64,000 nt of DNA, taken from Saccharomonospora cyanea NA-134. GTDB lineage: Bacteria > Actinomycetota > Actinomycetes > Mycobacteriales > Pseudonocardiaceae. Position 1 is the first letter of the stretch. Every line of letters begins with the position of its first letter. The notes below the pieces were generated by a model. That model worked only from the letters and a program-made list of their open reading frames with translations. It did not search any database and was not told the DNA's origin. This document shows positions 1 to 8,594 of the stretch, one piece after another. The position numbers and the translations under genes are program-made. Location of the stretch: contig NZ_CM001440.1 of assembly GCF_000244975.1 (NCBI RefSeq), positions 558,001-622,000 of the forward strand, in the 5' to 3' direction.

Positions 1-223
1 GCGCTCGGGTGGACCACCTGCATGGCGCGCTTCGCCTCGGCCAGCGCCGTCCGCCTCGCCTCGTCGGGCTCCCGCTCCGGATCGAGGTACGTCGGCTTGG
101 CCGCGACCGTCCGGTGCAGCATCGTGTCGAAGGCCAGCCACACGATGCCTGCCCGGCCCCGACCGATCGGCTGGTCGAGCCTGTACCGCTCGCCGACGAG
201 AGCGCCTTCGGTGTTCTTCACAC
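1..223 (-). CDS. Ser/Thr protein kinase, N-terminal fragment (runs off window)
   Basis: Only the first 74 codons are inside the window. The GTG start at 223 is preceded by AGGGG four bases upstream. The visible part is the N-lobe of a eukaryotic-like kinase: an ERYRLDQPIGRGRAGIVW glycine-rich loop and then a HRTVAAK strand that should supply the ATP-binding lysine. The next gene upstream on the same strand is a complete kinase of the same type that shares the LHRTVA strand, so the two look like a tandem pair. Domain content beyond the N-lobe, including any membrane anchor, cannot be judged. Confidence 0.8.
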
Positions 224-275
224 GACCCCTTGTATCGCGATGCCAGTCAAACGAACATCAACGAACGCGTAGCGG

Positions 276-1994
276 TCACCCGTTGCCTGCACCCGACGCT
301 TCACCCTCAGGCGGAGTGGTGGAGGACGTGCCCGGCGTTTCGGTGCCGGTGTCACCTCCGTCGCCGTCCCCCGGAGTGGTGGTGTCGCTGTCGTCCGGTG
401 TGGAGGTCGGCTGACCGTCCGTCGTGGTGGGGTCGACGGTGGTGTCCTCACCGTCGTCCGTCGGGACCGGGATCTCCTGGTCCCGACCACCACCGGGGTC
501 GGCAGCCGTCGGCGCCGGGTTGTACTCCACGGTCTCCTCGGTGGTGGTCGTCGTGGACTCCTCCGAGGAACTCGTCGAACTCGGCCACGACTGCGTGGTG
601 CCTTCGGGGAGCTGGTTGCCGGGCTCCTCGGTGGTGTTGCCGCTACCTCCGCTGCCGAAGATCCAGATCACGAACGCCGCCATCCCGATCACCACGACGG
701 CGCCGATGACGGCGGGCACCTTCCAGTTGCCCTTCTCCTCGTCGTCCGCCGAGCCGGGAGGAGGACGGTCGTAGCCACGGTCCGTACCGCGCTCGTCGTA
801 GCGGTCGTCGTAGCGGTCGTCGTCGTACGCCGCCGTGTCGGCGGGTACGGCACGCGTGGCCTGAGGGCCCGGGGCGACCGCCGTGCGCTCGTACTCGTCG
901 TAGTCGTCGTAGGTCTCGCGCGGCTGTGCCGCCGTGGGCGGACCTTCGTCGTAGTACTCGTCGGCCTGGTAGCGGTCGTCGTACCCGGCGTCGTAGCTGT
1001 CGTCGTAGCGGTCGTCGAGTTGGCCGGAGTGGCCGTCCGGGTAGTCGGCGGCGGCCGCACCCAGTGCTCCACCGACCGCGCCCGCGCCGGCGGCACCGAG
1101 CACGGCGGTGCCGCCACCGGGCCTGCGATGCGCGCGGGTGGCCTCGTCGCCGGGACCACCGAGCGGTGTCTCCCCGCGCGCGACGGCGGCCAGCAGTTCC
1201 TCGCACTGCGCCGCGGTCGGCCGGTGCGACACGTCGGGGTGCAGCATCACGGCGAGCACGCTGGTCAGGGGCCCGGAGCGGCGAGGTGGGTTGATCTGCC
1301 CCGCGGCCACGGCGTGGAGCAGCCCCAGCGTGTTCTCGCTGAGCCCGAACGGCGGTTGTCCTTCCGAGGCTGCGTACAGCGTGGAGCCGAGGGAGAAGAC
1401 GTCGGACTCGGGACCCGGATCGCCTCCCACGGCGACCTCGGGGGCGAGATAGGCCGGCGTTCCCGCGATCATGCCCGTCTTGGTGACCGTGACGTCGTCC
1501 TTCGCCCGTGAGATGCCGAAGTCGGTGATCTTCACGACTCCGTTGTCGGCGAGCAGGATGTTGCCCGGCTTGATGTCCCGGTGGACGATGCCGACGGCGT
1601 GCGCCTCCTTGAGGGCGGCCGCGATCTGCGCTCCGATCTTGGCCACCTCGATGGGTGGCAGCGTTTTGCGGGTCTGGAGTTCCTGCGCGAGGCTGGTCGA
1701 CGGCAGGTACTCCATGATCAGACACGGCTGCCCGTTGTCGTCCGTCACCACGTCGAACACGGTGATCGCGTGCGGGTGGTGCAGGCGGGCCGCGATCCGG
1801 CCCTCGCGCATGGTGCGTTGCCGCGCGTCCTCGGCCTCGTTCTCGTCGAGGCCGGGCTGGAGCAAGAGCTGCTTGATCGCGACCGTCCGGTGCAGCACTT
1901 CGTCGTGTGCCTGCCAGACGGCACCCATGGCACCGGTCCCGATCCGCTTGATGACACGGTAGCGGCCGGCGACCAGGCGACCCTCGTCGCTCAC
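276..1994 (-). CDS. PknB-type transmembrane Ser/Thr protein kinase
   Basis: A 572-residue eukaryotic-like Ser/Thr kinase, expected to phosphorylate cytoplasmic targets from the membrane. The GTG start at 1994 was chosen because AAGGAGG lies four bases upstream; the frame stays open further upstream but has no such site. Residues about 10-270 form the kinase domain: glycine loop GTGAMG, ATP lysine K41 in VAIK, catalytic HRDIKPGN with D140, and DFG at 158-160. A low-complexity Asp/Tyr-rich juxtamembrane region follows, then one membrane segment near 425-447 (PAVIGAVVVIGMAAFVIW). The extracytoplasmic tail is rich in Thr, Ser and Pro and has no recognisable sensor (no PASTA repeats). Upstream on the same strand is an anchored protein that may act with it. 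All catalytic residues are present, so it is probably active. Confidence 0.93.
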   Translation of the reverse strand: MSDEGRLVAGRYRVIKRIGTGAMGAVWQAHDEVLHRTVAIKQLLLQPGLDENEAEDARQRTMREGRIAARLHHPHAITVFDVVTDDNGQPCLIMEYLPSTSLAQELQTRKTLPPIEVAKIGAQIAAALKEAHAVGIVHRDIKPGNILLADNGVVKITDFGISRAKDDVTVTKTGMIAGTPAYLAPEVAVGGDPGPESDVFSLGSTLYAASEGQPPFGLSENTLGLLHAVAAGQINPPRRSGPLTSVLAVMLHPDVSHRPTAAQCEELLAAVARGETPLGGPGDEATRAHRRPGGGTAVLGAAGAGAVGGALGAAAADYPDGHSGQLDDRYDDSYDAGYDDRYQADEYYDEGPPTAAQPRETYDDYDEYERTAVAPGPQATRAVPADTAAYDDDRYDDRYDERGTDRGYDRPPPGSADDEEKGNWKVPAVIGAVVVIGMAAFVIWIFGSGGSGNTTEEPGNQLPEGTTQSWPSSTSSSEESTTTTTEETVEYNPAPTAADPGGGRDQEIPVPTDDGEDTTVDPTTTDGQPTSTPDDSDTTTPGDGDGGDTGTETPGTSSTTPPEGEASGAGNG

Positions 1995-2161
1995 GCGACC
2001 TCCTTCGGGCTCGCACATACCGGAGTTCGTGTGCCGGCTTACCGAGACCGACCCACGACAGACTAGGCTGATCACCCTACGCACACATGGGGGGCACGCT
2101 CGGGGAAAGCCTTCGCACCCCGATCGAGGGCCACGGTAACGGGCTCACAAGGCCGATGAGC

Positions 2162-3058
2162 TTACATGGTCTTGATGGACAGCAGCGTCGCACGGTTGAT
2201 GACCGGATGCGGACCGTCACTGAATCCCAGGAGCTGGGTGATCCGCAACGAGGGTCCGTACTCGGGTTTCATGGTGACGACGACGCGGACCGACCCGGCG
2301 GTCTCCGGGTACACGTGTTCCACTTCCACGGACGTGAGCGACCGCCACACGCGCAGTAGCTGTTCCCGCTCGTCACCCACCAGAGTGGGGGACACCTTGG
2401 CCAGGGCCGTCTCGGGAGCCGAGCTCACGAGGTCGTAGAAGTCGCGGACGACCGACCGTGGGTCCACGGGATCCACGGGCGTCGAGGAAGAGGCCTCGGC
2501 GTCAGTACGTGAGACACCCGCCTCGGTCGTGGTGGCCGCCGTCCCGTGTGGTTCGTCGCCCGGTTCCGGCAGGTCGTCGAGTGCCTCCACGCCGGCAGGG
2601 GGCGCGACGTCCGCGACGGTTTCGGTCTGCGACATAGCTGTCTCGTCGCCTTCCCGCGCCGCGGCGGGAGAGGCCGCGTCGGCGCTCGTGTCCCGGTCCG
2701 TCCGGTCGGAGGAGGCGGGGAGGGAGAACCCACCGAGCGCGGCGGCACCGGTGATCCCGGCCCGGTCGGCGGACTGCCCCTCACCGGTCGGCTCGGCGGG
2801 GTCGCTCGCCTGCATGGCGGCCACCACCATCGATACCACGACAGCCGTCGCGGCCAGCAGCAGCGCGATCAGCTTGGCTCTGCGGGCGAACGGGCTCTCG
2901 GGTTCTTCGGCGGGTGCGGTGTCCGCACTGCCGGATCCGCTTTCCGCGTCGCCGGCTGACGCGTCGTGCATGCCGAGAGCCTCGATCGGGAGGCTCGGAT
3001 GTGTGGGGTCGTCGACGACGACCGTGGGCTCCTGCCCCTGATGGCGCCGGTCGTGCAC
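2162..3058 (-). CDS. single-pass membrane protein with extracytoplasmic NTF2-like domain
   Basis: A 298-residue protein of unknown role. The GTG start at 3058 has GAGGG six bases upstream. An acidic cytoplasmic head of about 60 residues precedes an RRAK positive patch and one membrane helix (LIALLLAATAVVVSMVVAAM). An acidic, Thr/Ala-rich linker follows, and a folded C-terminal domain of about 100 residues begins at DPRSVVRDFYDLV. The FYDLVSSAPETALAKVSP pattern followed by alternating beta strands resembles the NTF2-like domains found outside the membrane next to actinobacterial kinases. It lies directly upstream of the kinase on the same strand, and the next upstream gene has the same layout, so a sensor or scaffold role for the kinase is plausible but not shown. 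Confidence 0.82.
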   Translation of the reverse strand: MHDRRHQGQEPTVVVDDPTHPSLPIEALGMHDASAGDAESGSGSADTAPAEEPESPFARRAKLIALLLAATAVVVSMVVAAMQASDPAEPTGEGQSADRAGITGAAALGGFSLPASSDRTDRDTSADAASPAAAREGDETAMSQTETVADVAPPAGVEALDDLPEPGDEPHGTAATTTEAGVSRTDAEASSSTPVDPVDPRSVVRDFYDLVSSAPETALAKVSPTLVGDEREQLLRVWRSLTSVEVEHVYPETAGSVRVVVTMKPEYGPSLRITQLLGFSDGPHPVINRATLLSIKTM

Positions 3059-3341
3059 TGCCTGCCCTCGCCTGCGTTGATGGTGTGGCCGTTGTCCTGC
3101 CGTGCGATGCGTGGACTCCGCGACCTAGACAACTCGTTCGTTGAGCCGTTTACCAGGATTCGTCGGTGGAGAGCACGGCGTGGACGATGAACGGCGCCTC
3201 ACGTCACCCAAGCAGAGTAATTTTCAACCACTCACCGACCCGCACGTGCAGGTGAATGTGCGAAAACGCGTGCATCAGCGAGGGCGAGGGGCCGGTGAGA
3301 GGCCACTGCGCGACCCGAACGGGCGAGCCACGAGGGCGTCG

Positions 3342-4550
3342 TCACAGCGTGTCAGCCGCGATCAGGTCGTCGTCCGAGAACACGAGCTTGCGGGTCTGCT
3401 GCTCGCTCGTGCCGTCCACGTACGTGACCTCGACCGTGTTGAGCGTGTAGCCCTCGTGGGGATCGACGTAGACCTCGTGTACCTCGAAGTACGCCACGTC
3501 CGAGTACTTCGCGGCGAGGCCGTCGGGGCCCTGCGCCGCGAGCTCTCCCGTGGTCAGGGCGTGCGCGGCGTCCGGATCCTCCGTGACGGTGTTGAAGTAG
3601 TCCTGCGAGCGCTGCGCCAACGTGTCGCCGTCGTGGGGAGCCCACAGAACGACAGGGGCACTGTCGGTGGGGGCGGGTGTGACCGGTGGTTTCGACGGCG
3701 TGGGAGCGACGGTGCCGGGCACGCCGTCGCCGTCTCCGTCGCCCGGTTCGTCGGCGACGACGGTGCGATCACCGCCGTCGTCGGAGCCGGGGGTGGAGTC
3801 GTCTCCCCGGTGCGCGGCGGGAACGGCCTCGGCGTCACCCGCCGCGGCGGGACCGTCGTCGTCCGGTGCGGCGGTGGTGTGGGCCTCGGTGCGGGGATTG
3901 TCGTTGCCGCCGTTGCCCGGCAGCGTGGGTTGCCGGGAACTGTGCTCGGGCCACGTCTGCAAGGCCCTCGCGTCCTCGGCGGGGTCGCTCACGAACGCTG
4001 TGCCCGCCACCAGCATCGCCGCCACGACGGCGCCGGAGGCCGCGCTGGCGAACCACGCGGCCTTTCGCCAGGTGCGGGGCGGGGTGACCGACGCGGGAAC
4101 CGACCCGAGGTTGAACTTGCCGAGGCCGCCGGACCGGGGCATGCGTACGCGGACGTTCTCGTCGCCCGGCCCCTGTGCCTCGGACGTCGGTGCGGTCAGC
4201 AGCACCCTCCTGCGCCGCCCCCCGGTCCGCTCGGTCCCAGGGACGTCGTCCGGCAGCGGCAGGAGGCCGCTGGCCGAGGTGAACCCGACGTCGTTCGCGA
4301 TCGGGGAGGTGATCCGCGGGATCTCCTCGGTACGGGCGTGGCACGCACCTCCACCGCCGGCGGGCGGGGTCCACGTTCCCGGAGCCGGCCGGTGCCGGTG
4401 CCCGACGGTCGGAAGGATCGGGCCGGTGTCCGGCCCGTGGTCGGGTTCGTGCCGGGAAGCCATGTGGCCGACGACCGTGACAGGTCCGGTGTCGTCGTCG
4501 GAACCGGTGGCTCGGCCGGGCTCGTGGGGAACTTCGGATGTGCCGTTCAT
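3342..4550 (-). CDS. membrane protein with C-terminal NTF2-like extracytoplasmic domain
   Basis: A 402-residue protein; function not recognised. The chosen ATG at 4550 follows a GGGAGGAGG stretch about a dozen bases upstream; the frame is open to 4661, so a longer form is possible. Layout: about 160 disordered cytoplasmic residues rich in Pro, Arg and Gly, one membrane helix near 163-187 (AWFASAASGAVVAAMLVAG), an acidic low-complexity linker, then a C-terminal domain (QDYFNTVTEDPDAAHALTT onward) whose predicted helix-then-strands order matches the neighbouring 298-residue protein. The two may be distant paralogues serving the nearby Ser/Thr kinases. No catalytic motif was seen. Confidence 0.78.
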   Translation of the reverse strand: MNGTSEVPHEPGRATGSDDDTGPVTVVGHMASRHEPDHGPDTGPILPTVGHRHRPAPGTWTPPAGGGGACHARTEEIPRITSPIANDVGFTSASGLLPLPDDVPGTERTGGRRRRVLLTAPTSEAQGPGDENVRVRMPRSGGLGKFNLGSVPASVTPPRTWRKAAWFASAASGAVVAAMLVAGTAFVSDPAEDARALQTWPEHSSRQPTLPGNGGNDNPRTEAHTTAAPDDDGPAAAGDAEAVPAAHRGDDSTPGSDDGGDRTVVADEPGDGDGDGVPGTVAPTPSKPPVTPAPTDSAPVVLWAPHDGDTLAQRSQDYFNTVTEDPDAAHALTTGELAAQGPDGLAAKYSDVAYFEVHEVYVDPHEGYTLNTVEVTYVDGTSEQQTRKLVFSDDDLIAADTL

Positions 4551-4819
4551 GCCGGGTGGACGCCTCCTCCCGCTGCTGCCACAGCGTCGGACGAGGTCGC
4601 CGTGGCCGGGTCGGGACGAAGGACGTCGCGTGTCCGTGAACCAGCATGCGACCTCGCACATGTGGACCGGAGGACTTCGATGTCCGCGACACCCTTCGCG
4701 CTCACCTCAAGCAGGGTAGGAGCTTTTCGCCCCGGCGGTGGGCGGGGAACGCCGACGACCGCCCGATTCACTCGGTCGGGGAGCCGGAGGGCCGTGCGTC
4801 GGCGCTGCCGCCGGGCCGG

Positions 4820-5131
4820 TCAGCCACCGCTGCGGTAGCGCGCCTGGGTCGACTGGAGGGCTTTGGTGGCCACCGCGCCGGAACCCACGGCGAGCAGTAC
4901 CGCCAGGATGTCCATCACGGTTCCTCCGGTGGAGAAGAGCAGTGCCACGACCGCGCCCGCGACACCGCCCCCGGCGATCGGCCACCGCGACCGCACGTAG
5001 TCGGCGATGGGACCGCCGCCTGCCCGCTTGTTCGCCGCGCTGTTCAACATGGCCAGGTAGCCGGCGTGCGCGAGCGCCGCGAGCAGGCTCGCGATCGAGA
5101 CCACGACGGCGATGATGTTGAGGATGTCCAT
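4820..5131 (-). CDS. small membrane protein, three predicted helices
   Basis: A 103-residue hydrophobic protein. Helices are expected near residues 4-26 (IIAVVVSIASLLAALAHAGY), 50-68 (IAGGGVAGAVVALLFS) and 72-90 (VMDILAVLLAVGSGAVATK). The short basic tail would be cytoplasmic. MDIL occurs at the start and again at the third helix. The ATG has only a weak ribosome-binding site. It lies on the same strand as chorismate mutase upstream and the kinase-associated proteins downstream, but gaps of over 100 bases on both sides argue against tight coupling. I do not recognise the family. Confidence 0.7.
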   Translation of the reverse strand: MDILNIIAVVVSIASLLAALAHAGYLAMLNSAANKRAGGGPIADYVRSRWPIAGGGVAGAVVALLFSTGGTVMDILAVLLAVGSGAVATKALQSTQARYRSGG

Positions 5132-5214
5132 GACACCAGTGTGCCGCCGACCCGCCGGGGTCCGGGTCCGGGAGATCCCTGAAATCGGGACGGGGCCAGC
5201 GGCCGGCCGGTGAA

Positions 5215-5256
5215 GGGTCAGCGTCTCAGGGTCAGTGTCCCAGGATCAGCGTCCCA
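5215..5256. repeat. three tandem 14-bp repeats at the chorismate mutase stop
   Basis: Three imperfect copies of GGGTCAGCGTCTCA lie head to tail (5215-5228, 5229-5242, 5243-5256), differing at two or three positions each. The third copy contains the stop codon and last codons of the chorismate mutase gene. The copies would vary the 3' end of the transcript if the repeat number slips; no further function is evident. Confidence 0.75.
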
Positions 5257-5542
5257 GCCGTCCCCGGCCGAGGTTGAGCAACGCCATCGCGAGCTGCCTG
5301 CCCTCGGGACCCAGCTCCCGGTAGCGGGCGAGGACGTCCATCTCGCGGTTGTAGACGATGCGGGGACCGCCCGCGGCCATCCGGGCCGCCCCGATCGTCT
5401 TCGACACCTCGGCGCGGCGTTTCACCAGCCTGAGGATCTCCGCGTCGAGCCAGTCGATCTCCTTGCGGAGCTGGTCGATCTCCTCGGCGGTGGTCGCGCC
5501 GGACCGGCCTGCCTCGTCGGTGTCGTGGGTCTGGGCGTTCAT
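5246..5542 (-). CDS. aroQ: monofunctional chorismate mutase, AroQ-delta type
   Basis: A 98-residue all-helical protein of the AroQ fold that rearranges chorismate to prephenate, the branch point to Phe and Tyr. The helix-1 run (EEIDQLRKEIDWLDAEI), the RLVKRRAEVSKTIGAARM run with the substrate-binding Arg/Lys, and REMDVLARY match the short intracellular actinobacterial enzymes (M. tuberculosis Rv0948c type). These are weak alone and are activated by complex formation with DAHP synthase. The C-terminus RGRLGR resembles the tail that docks on that partner in the family, so the same control is likely. It is divergent from pcrA, as in mycobacteria. No DAHP synthase gene is in this window. Confidence 0.9.
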   Translation of the reverse strand: MNAQTHDTDEAGRSGATTAEEIDQLRKEIDWLDAEILRLVKRRAEVSKTIGAARMAAGGPRIVYNREMDVLARYRELGPEGRQLAMALLNLGRGRLGR

Positions 5543-5585
5543 CGTGACCTCTTCTCGCTCGTGGAGCCGGTCCGTCCCGAGACGA

Positions 5586-5621
5586 CGAAAGCCCCGGGTC
5601 CGGTGGACTCCGGGGCTTTCG
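5586..5621 (-). other. perfect 12-bp hairpin in chorismate mutase leader
   Basis: CGAAAGCCCCGG (5586-5597) pairs perfectly with CCGGGGCTTTCG (5610-5621) over a 12-base loop. On the minus strand it lies 44 bases upstream of the chorismate mutase start, so it is in the leader if transcription begins further upstream. It looks like an intrinsic terminator without a T tract, so an attenuator or a leftover terminator are both possible. No leader peptide rich in Phe or Tyr was seen. Confidence 0.55.
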
Positions 5622-5646
5622 TGACGACTTGTGGTGCTACGCGATC

Positions 5647-5671
5647 ACGGGAGCCGGAGTCCGGTTCCCGT
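5647..5671. other. second hairpin in the chorismate mutase-pcrA intergenic region
   Basis: ACGGGA (5647-5652) and TCCCGT (5666-5671) enclose CCGGA/TCCGG, making a nearly continuous stem. It lies just outside the 5586-5621 hairpin in the 497-base gap between the divergent chorismate mutase and pcrA genes. An A-rich run (AGAAAAATCG) follows on the plus strand. The rest of this gap, apart from the promoter-like motif near 5970, shows no gene. Confidence 0.45.
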
Positions 5672-5968
5672 AGAAAAATCGAAACGCGTCGCGTCGCACG
5701 GGTCGAGTATGCCACACGGCTTGCCTGCCGAGCCCGCAGGTAACGGGGAACACAGCCGCTCGTGCGATCACGCCGTCGTGGCCGGGCCGGTTCGCCGCGG
5801 GCCCGCCGCATGCGGGTCGGCCCTGAGGTGTACGGGCGTCCGGGTACGACGACTAACATCGATACGTCCGTCCCTCCCCAGGCCGGGCAGCTGCTGCGGA
5901 CGCTGTGTCGCGACCGTGCTCGGTGCACGCGGTGTGGTCGGGAGACCGCGCTGTGGTCGATCCGTCCG

Positions 5969-5991
5969 TCGTCGGCGGTATCGAGTAGCGT
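5969..5991 (+). promoter_or_regulatory. RecA-NDp (PafBC-type) promoter-like motif upstream of pcrA
   Basis: TCGTCGGCG, eight bases, then TAGCGT. The consensus for the LexA-independent mycobacterial DNA-damage promoter is TTGTCRGTG-N8-TANNNT. The first half matches 7 of 9, the spacing is exact and the -10 fits. It ends 48 bases before the pcrA start. Damage induction of pcrA is inferred from the motif only. Confidence 0.5.
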
Positions 5992-6039
5992 CTGCGCACG
6001 TCAGCTCGCCAGGCACGTCGTTAGGTGCACTCACTCACC

Positions 6040-8520
6040 ATGAACACCCTGTTCGACCTTCCCCCCGAATCCGCGGGCCGCAACGGGCGTAGTGGAGCCA
6101 ACGGAGCCAACGGAGCCAACGGCTCGCAGGCGGTGTCTCCGGCCACGCACGCCGAGCTACTGGACGATCTGAACCCCGCCCAGCGCGCGGCCGTGGAGCA
6201 CCAGGGCCGTCCGCTGCTCGTCGTCGCCGGGGCCGGCTCCGGCAAGACCCGCGTGCTGACCAGGCGGATCGCCTACCTGCTCGCCGCGAGGGACGTGCAC
6301 CCGGGCCAGATCCTGGCGATCACCTTCACCAACAAGGCCGCCGCCGAGATGCGCGACCGGGTCGCCGACCTGGTCGGTCGCCGCGCGGGCGCGATGTGGG
6401 TGTCGACGTTCCACTCGATGTGCGTGCGCCTGCTGCGACGTGAGGCGAAGACGCTGGAGATGACGTCCAGTTTCTCCATCTACGACGCCGACGACAGCAG
6501 GCGGTTGATGACGTTGGTGGGCCGGGACCTGGACCTCGACCCCAAGCGGTACTCCGCGCGGGCGCTCACCACACACGTGTCGAACTGGAAGAACGAGCTC
6601 GTCGACCCGGACGCGGCGGCCGACGTGGCGGCGAGCGACTTCGACCGCAGGGCGGCGGAGGCGTACCGCGAGTACCAGCGCAGGCTCGCACAGGCCGGGG
6701 CGATGGACTTCGACGACCTGATCATGCGGACCGTCGAGCTGTTCCAGGCCTTCCCCGACGTGGCCGAGCACTACAGGCGGAGGTTCCGCCACGTGCTCGT
6801 CGACGAGTACCAGGACACCAACCACGCGCAGTACACGCTGGTGCGCGAACTGGTCGGTACCGCGCCCACCGAGACGGGCGTGGCTCCGTCGGAGCTGTGC
6901 GTCGTCGGTGACGCCGACCAGTCGATCTACGCCTTCCGCGGGGCGACCATCCGCAACATCGAGGAGTTCGAGCGCGACTTCCCGGACGCGCGCACCATCC
7001 TGCTGGAGCAGAACTACCGGTCGACCCAGACGATCCTGTCGGCGGCCAACGCCGTCATCGCCCGCAACCCCGGCCGCCGCGACAAGCGGCTCTGGACCGA
7101 CGCGGGCGACGGCGAGCGCATCGTGGGCTACGTGGCCGACAACGAGCACGACGAGGCCGCCTTCGTGGCCGGGGAGATCGACGCGCTGGCCGACCGGGGG
7201 GAGGCGAAGTACTCCGACGTCGCCGTCTTCTACCGGACCAACAACCAGTCGCGGGTGTTCGAGGAGATCTTCATCCGGCTCGGGCTGCCGTACCGGGTCG
7301 TCGGCGGCGTGCGGTTCTACGAGCGCAAGGAGGTCAGGGACGCGCTGGCCTACCTGCGGTTGCTGGCGAATCCCGACGACACGGTGAGCCTGCGCCGCAT
7401 TCTCAACGTGCCGAAGCGGGGTATCGGCGACCGTGCCGAGGCCGTGGTCGCCACCCACGCCGAGCGGGAACGCGTCTCGTTCGCCGCCGCGTTGCGGGAC
7501 GCCGTCGAAGGCCGCGTCCCCCTGCTGAACACGCGCTCGCAGAAGGCGATCAGTGGGTTCGTGCAGCTGGTCGACGGGCTACGCGAGCTCGTGGCCGAGG
7601 GCGCGGACGTCGCCGAGGTCCTGGAGGCGGTGCTCGACCGCACCGGGTACCGCGCCGAGCTGGAGGAGTCGAAGGACCCGCAGGACGCCTCGCGGTTGGA
7701 GAACCTCGACGAGCTCGTCACGGTGGCGAGGGAGTTCACGGAGTTCGCGCAGACCGTGGCGGCGGAGTCGGACACCGAGGACGCCGATGTGCCGGAGCCG
7801 GGTTCGCTGCCCGCCTTCCTCGAGCGGGTGTCGCTGGTCGCCGACGCCGACTCCATCCCGTCGCCGGACGGCGGTGACGACGAGGACGGTGAGGACGACC
7901 AGGGTGTGGTCACGTTGATGACCGTGCACACGGCCAAGGGGCTGGAGTACCCGGTGGTGTTCTGCACCGGCTGGGAGGACGGCGTGTTCCCGCACCTGCG
8001 GGCCCTCGGTGAGCCGAAGGAGCTGGCGGAGGAACGCAGGCTCGCCTACGTGGCCATCACGCGTGCCCAGCGCAGGTTGTACGTCTCGAGGGCACTGGTG
8101 CGTACCGCCTGGGGCCAGCCGATGAGCAATCCGGCCTCACGGTTCCTCGACGAGATCCCCGAAGAACTCCTGGACTGGCGCAGGCAGGCGCCGTCGCGGG
8201 AGACCGGCTCGCCCCGGGCGGCGACCACGTGGGGAAGCAGGCCGGGCATCGGCTCCGATTCGGCGCAGGCCGGAATCGCGGCGGGCGGGATGCGCACCAC
8301 GTCGTTCCGAGGCGTGCCGTCCAGGCGCGGCGACGGGTGGAAGAGCGCGGTGGCGCTCAAACTCGACGTGGGCGACCGGGTCAACCACGACAAGTACGGG
8401 CTGGGCACCGTGGTGGCGACCGAGGGGGCGGGGCCGAGGGCCACGGCCACCATCGACTTCGGCAGCGCGGGAACCGTGCGCCTCATGTTGATCGGTAGCG
8501 TCCCGATGGTGAAGCTCTAG
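6040..8520 (+). CDS. pcrA: ATP-dependent DNA helicase PcrA/UvrD1
   Basis: An 826-residue superfamily 1A 3'-5' helicase used in nucleotide excision repair and in clearing recombination intermediates. The ATG at 6040 (MNTLFDLP) was chosen as typical of the family; an in-frame GTG lies 15 bases upstream. Motifs in order: Q motif LNPAQRAAV, Walker A AGAGSGKT with K69, DEYQDTNH (II), GDADQSIYAFRGA (III), QNYRST (IV), TVHTAKGLEYPVVF (V) and AYVAITRAQRRLYVSRA (VI). The last 60 residues (LKLDVGDRVNHDKYGLGTV) form the Tudor-like domain that binds RNA polymerase in this family. A GAN triplet repeat near residues 20-29 sits in the disordered N-terminus. It is single-gene, bounded by a damage-type promoter motif and a strong terminator. 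Confidence 0.97.
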   Translation: MNTLFDLPPESAGRNGRSGANGANGANGSQAVSPATHAELLDDLNPAQRAAVEHQGRPLLVVAGAGSGKTRVLTRRIAYLLAARDVHPGQILAITFTNKAAAEMRDRVADLVGRRAGAMWVSTFHSMCVRLLRREAKTLEMTSSFSIYDADDSRRLMTLVGRDLDLDPKRYSARALTTHVSNWKNELVDPDAAADVAASDFDRRAAEAYREYQRRLAQAGAMDFDDLIMRTVELFQAFPDVAEHYRRRFRHVLVDEYQDTNHAQYTLVRELVGTAPTETGVAPSELCVVGDADQSIYAFRGATIRNIEEFERDFPDARTILLEQNYRSTQTILSAANAVIARNPGRRDKRLWTDAGDGERIVGYVADNEHDEAAFVAGEIDALADRGEAKYSDVAVFYRTNNQSRVFEEIFIRLGLPYRVVGGVRFYERKEVRDALAYLRLLANPDDTVSLRRILNVPKRGIGDRAEAVVATHAERERVSFAAALRDAVEGRVPLLNTRSQKAISGFVQLVDGLRELVAEGADVAEVLEAVLDRTGYRAELEESKDPQDASRLENLDELVTVAREFTEFAQTVAAESDTEDADVPEPGSLPAFLERVSLVADADSIPSPDGGDDEDGEDDQGVVTLMTVHTAKGLEYPVVFCTGWEDGVFPHLRALGEPKELAEERRLAYVAITRAQRRLYVSRALVRTAWGQPMSNPASRFLDEIPEELLDWRRQAPSRETGSPRAATTWGSRPGIGSDSAQAGIAAGGMRTTSFRGVPSRRGDGWKSAVALKLDVGDRVNHDKYGLGTVVATEGAGPRATATIDFGSAGTVRLMLIGSVPMVKL

Positions 8521-8531
8521 GCCGTGTTCCA

Positions 8532-8568
8532 CGCCTCCCGCGTACCGGCTGCGCGGGAGGCGGTTTTT
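8532..8568 (+). terminator. intrinsic terminator of pcrA
   Basis: CGCCTCCCGCG (8532-8542) pairs with CGCGGGAGGCG (8552-8562) over a 9-base loop, followed by GTTTTTG. This is a perfect 11-bp stem plus T run, starting 12 bases after the pcrA stop. Confidence 0.9.
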
Positions 8569-8589
8569 GTCGGTGGCTCCCGCTACTGT
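8567..8589 (+). promoter_or_regulatory. perfect RecA-NDp (PafBC-type) DNA-damage promoter
   Basis: TTGTCGGTG, then GCTCCCGC (eight bases), then TACTGT: a complete match to TTGTCRGTG-N8-TANNNT. It begins inside the T run of the pcrA terminator and is followed five bases later by a perfect LexA box. In mycobacteria this motif is recognised with the WYL-domain regulators PafBC after DNA damage. Confidence 0.75.
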
Positions 8590-8594
8590 CTTCC

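Noticed and set aside
5641-5680. A possible tRNA-like fold near the chorismate mutase leader
   Set aside because: No cloverleaf, anticodon arm or GGTTCGA-type T loop could be drawn; it was kept only as a hairpin.
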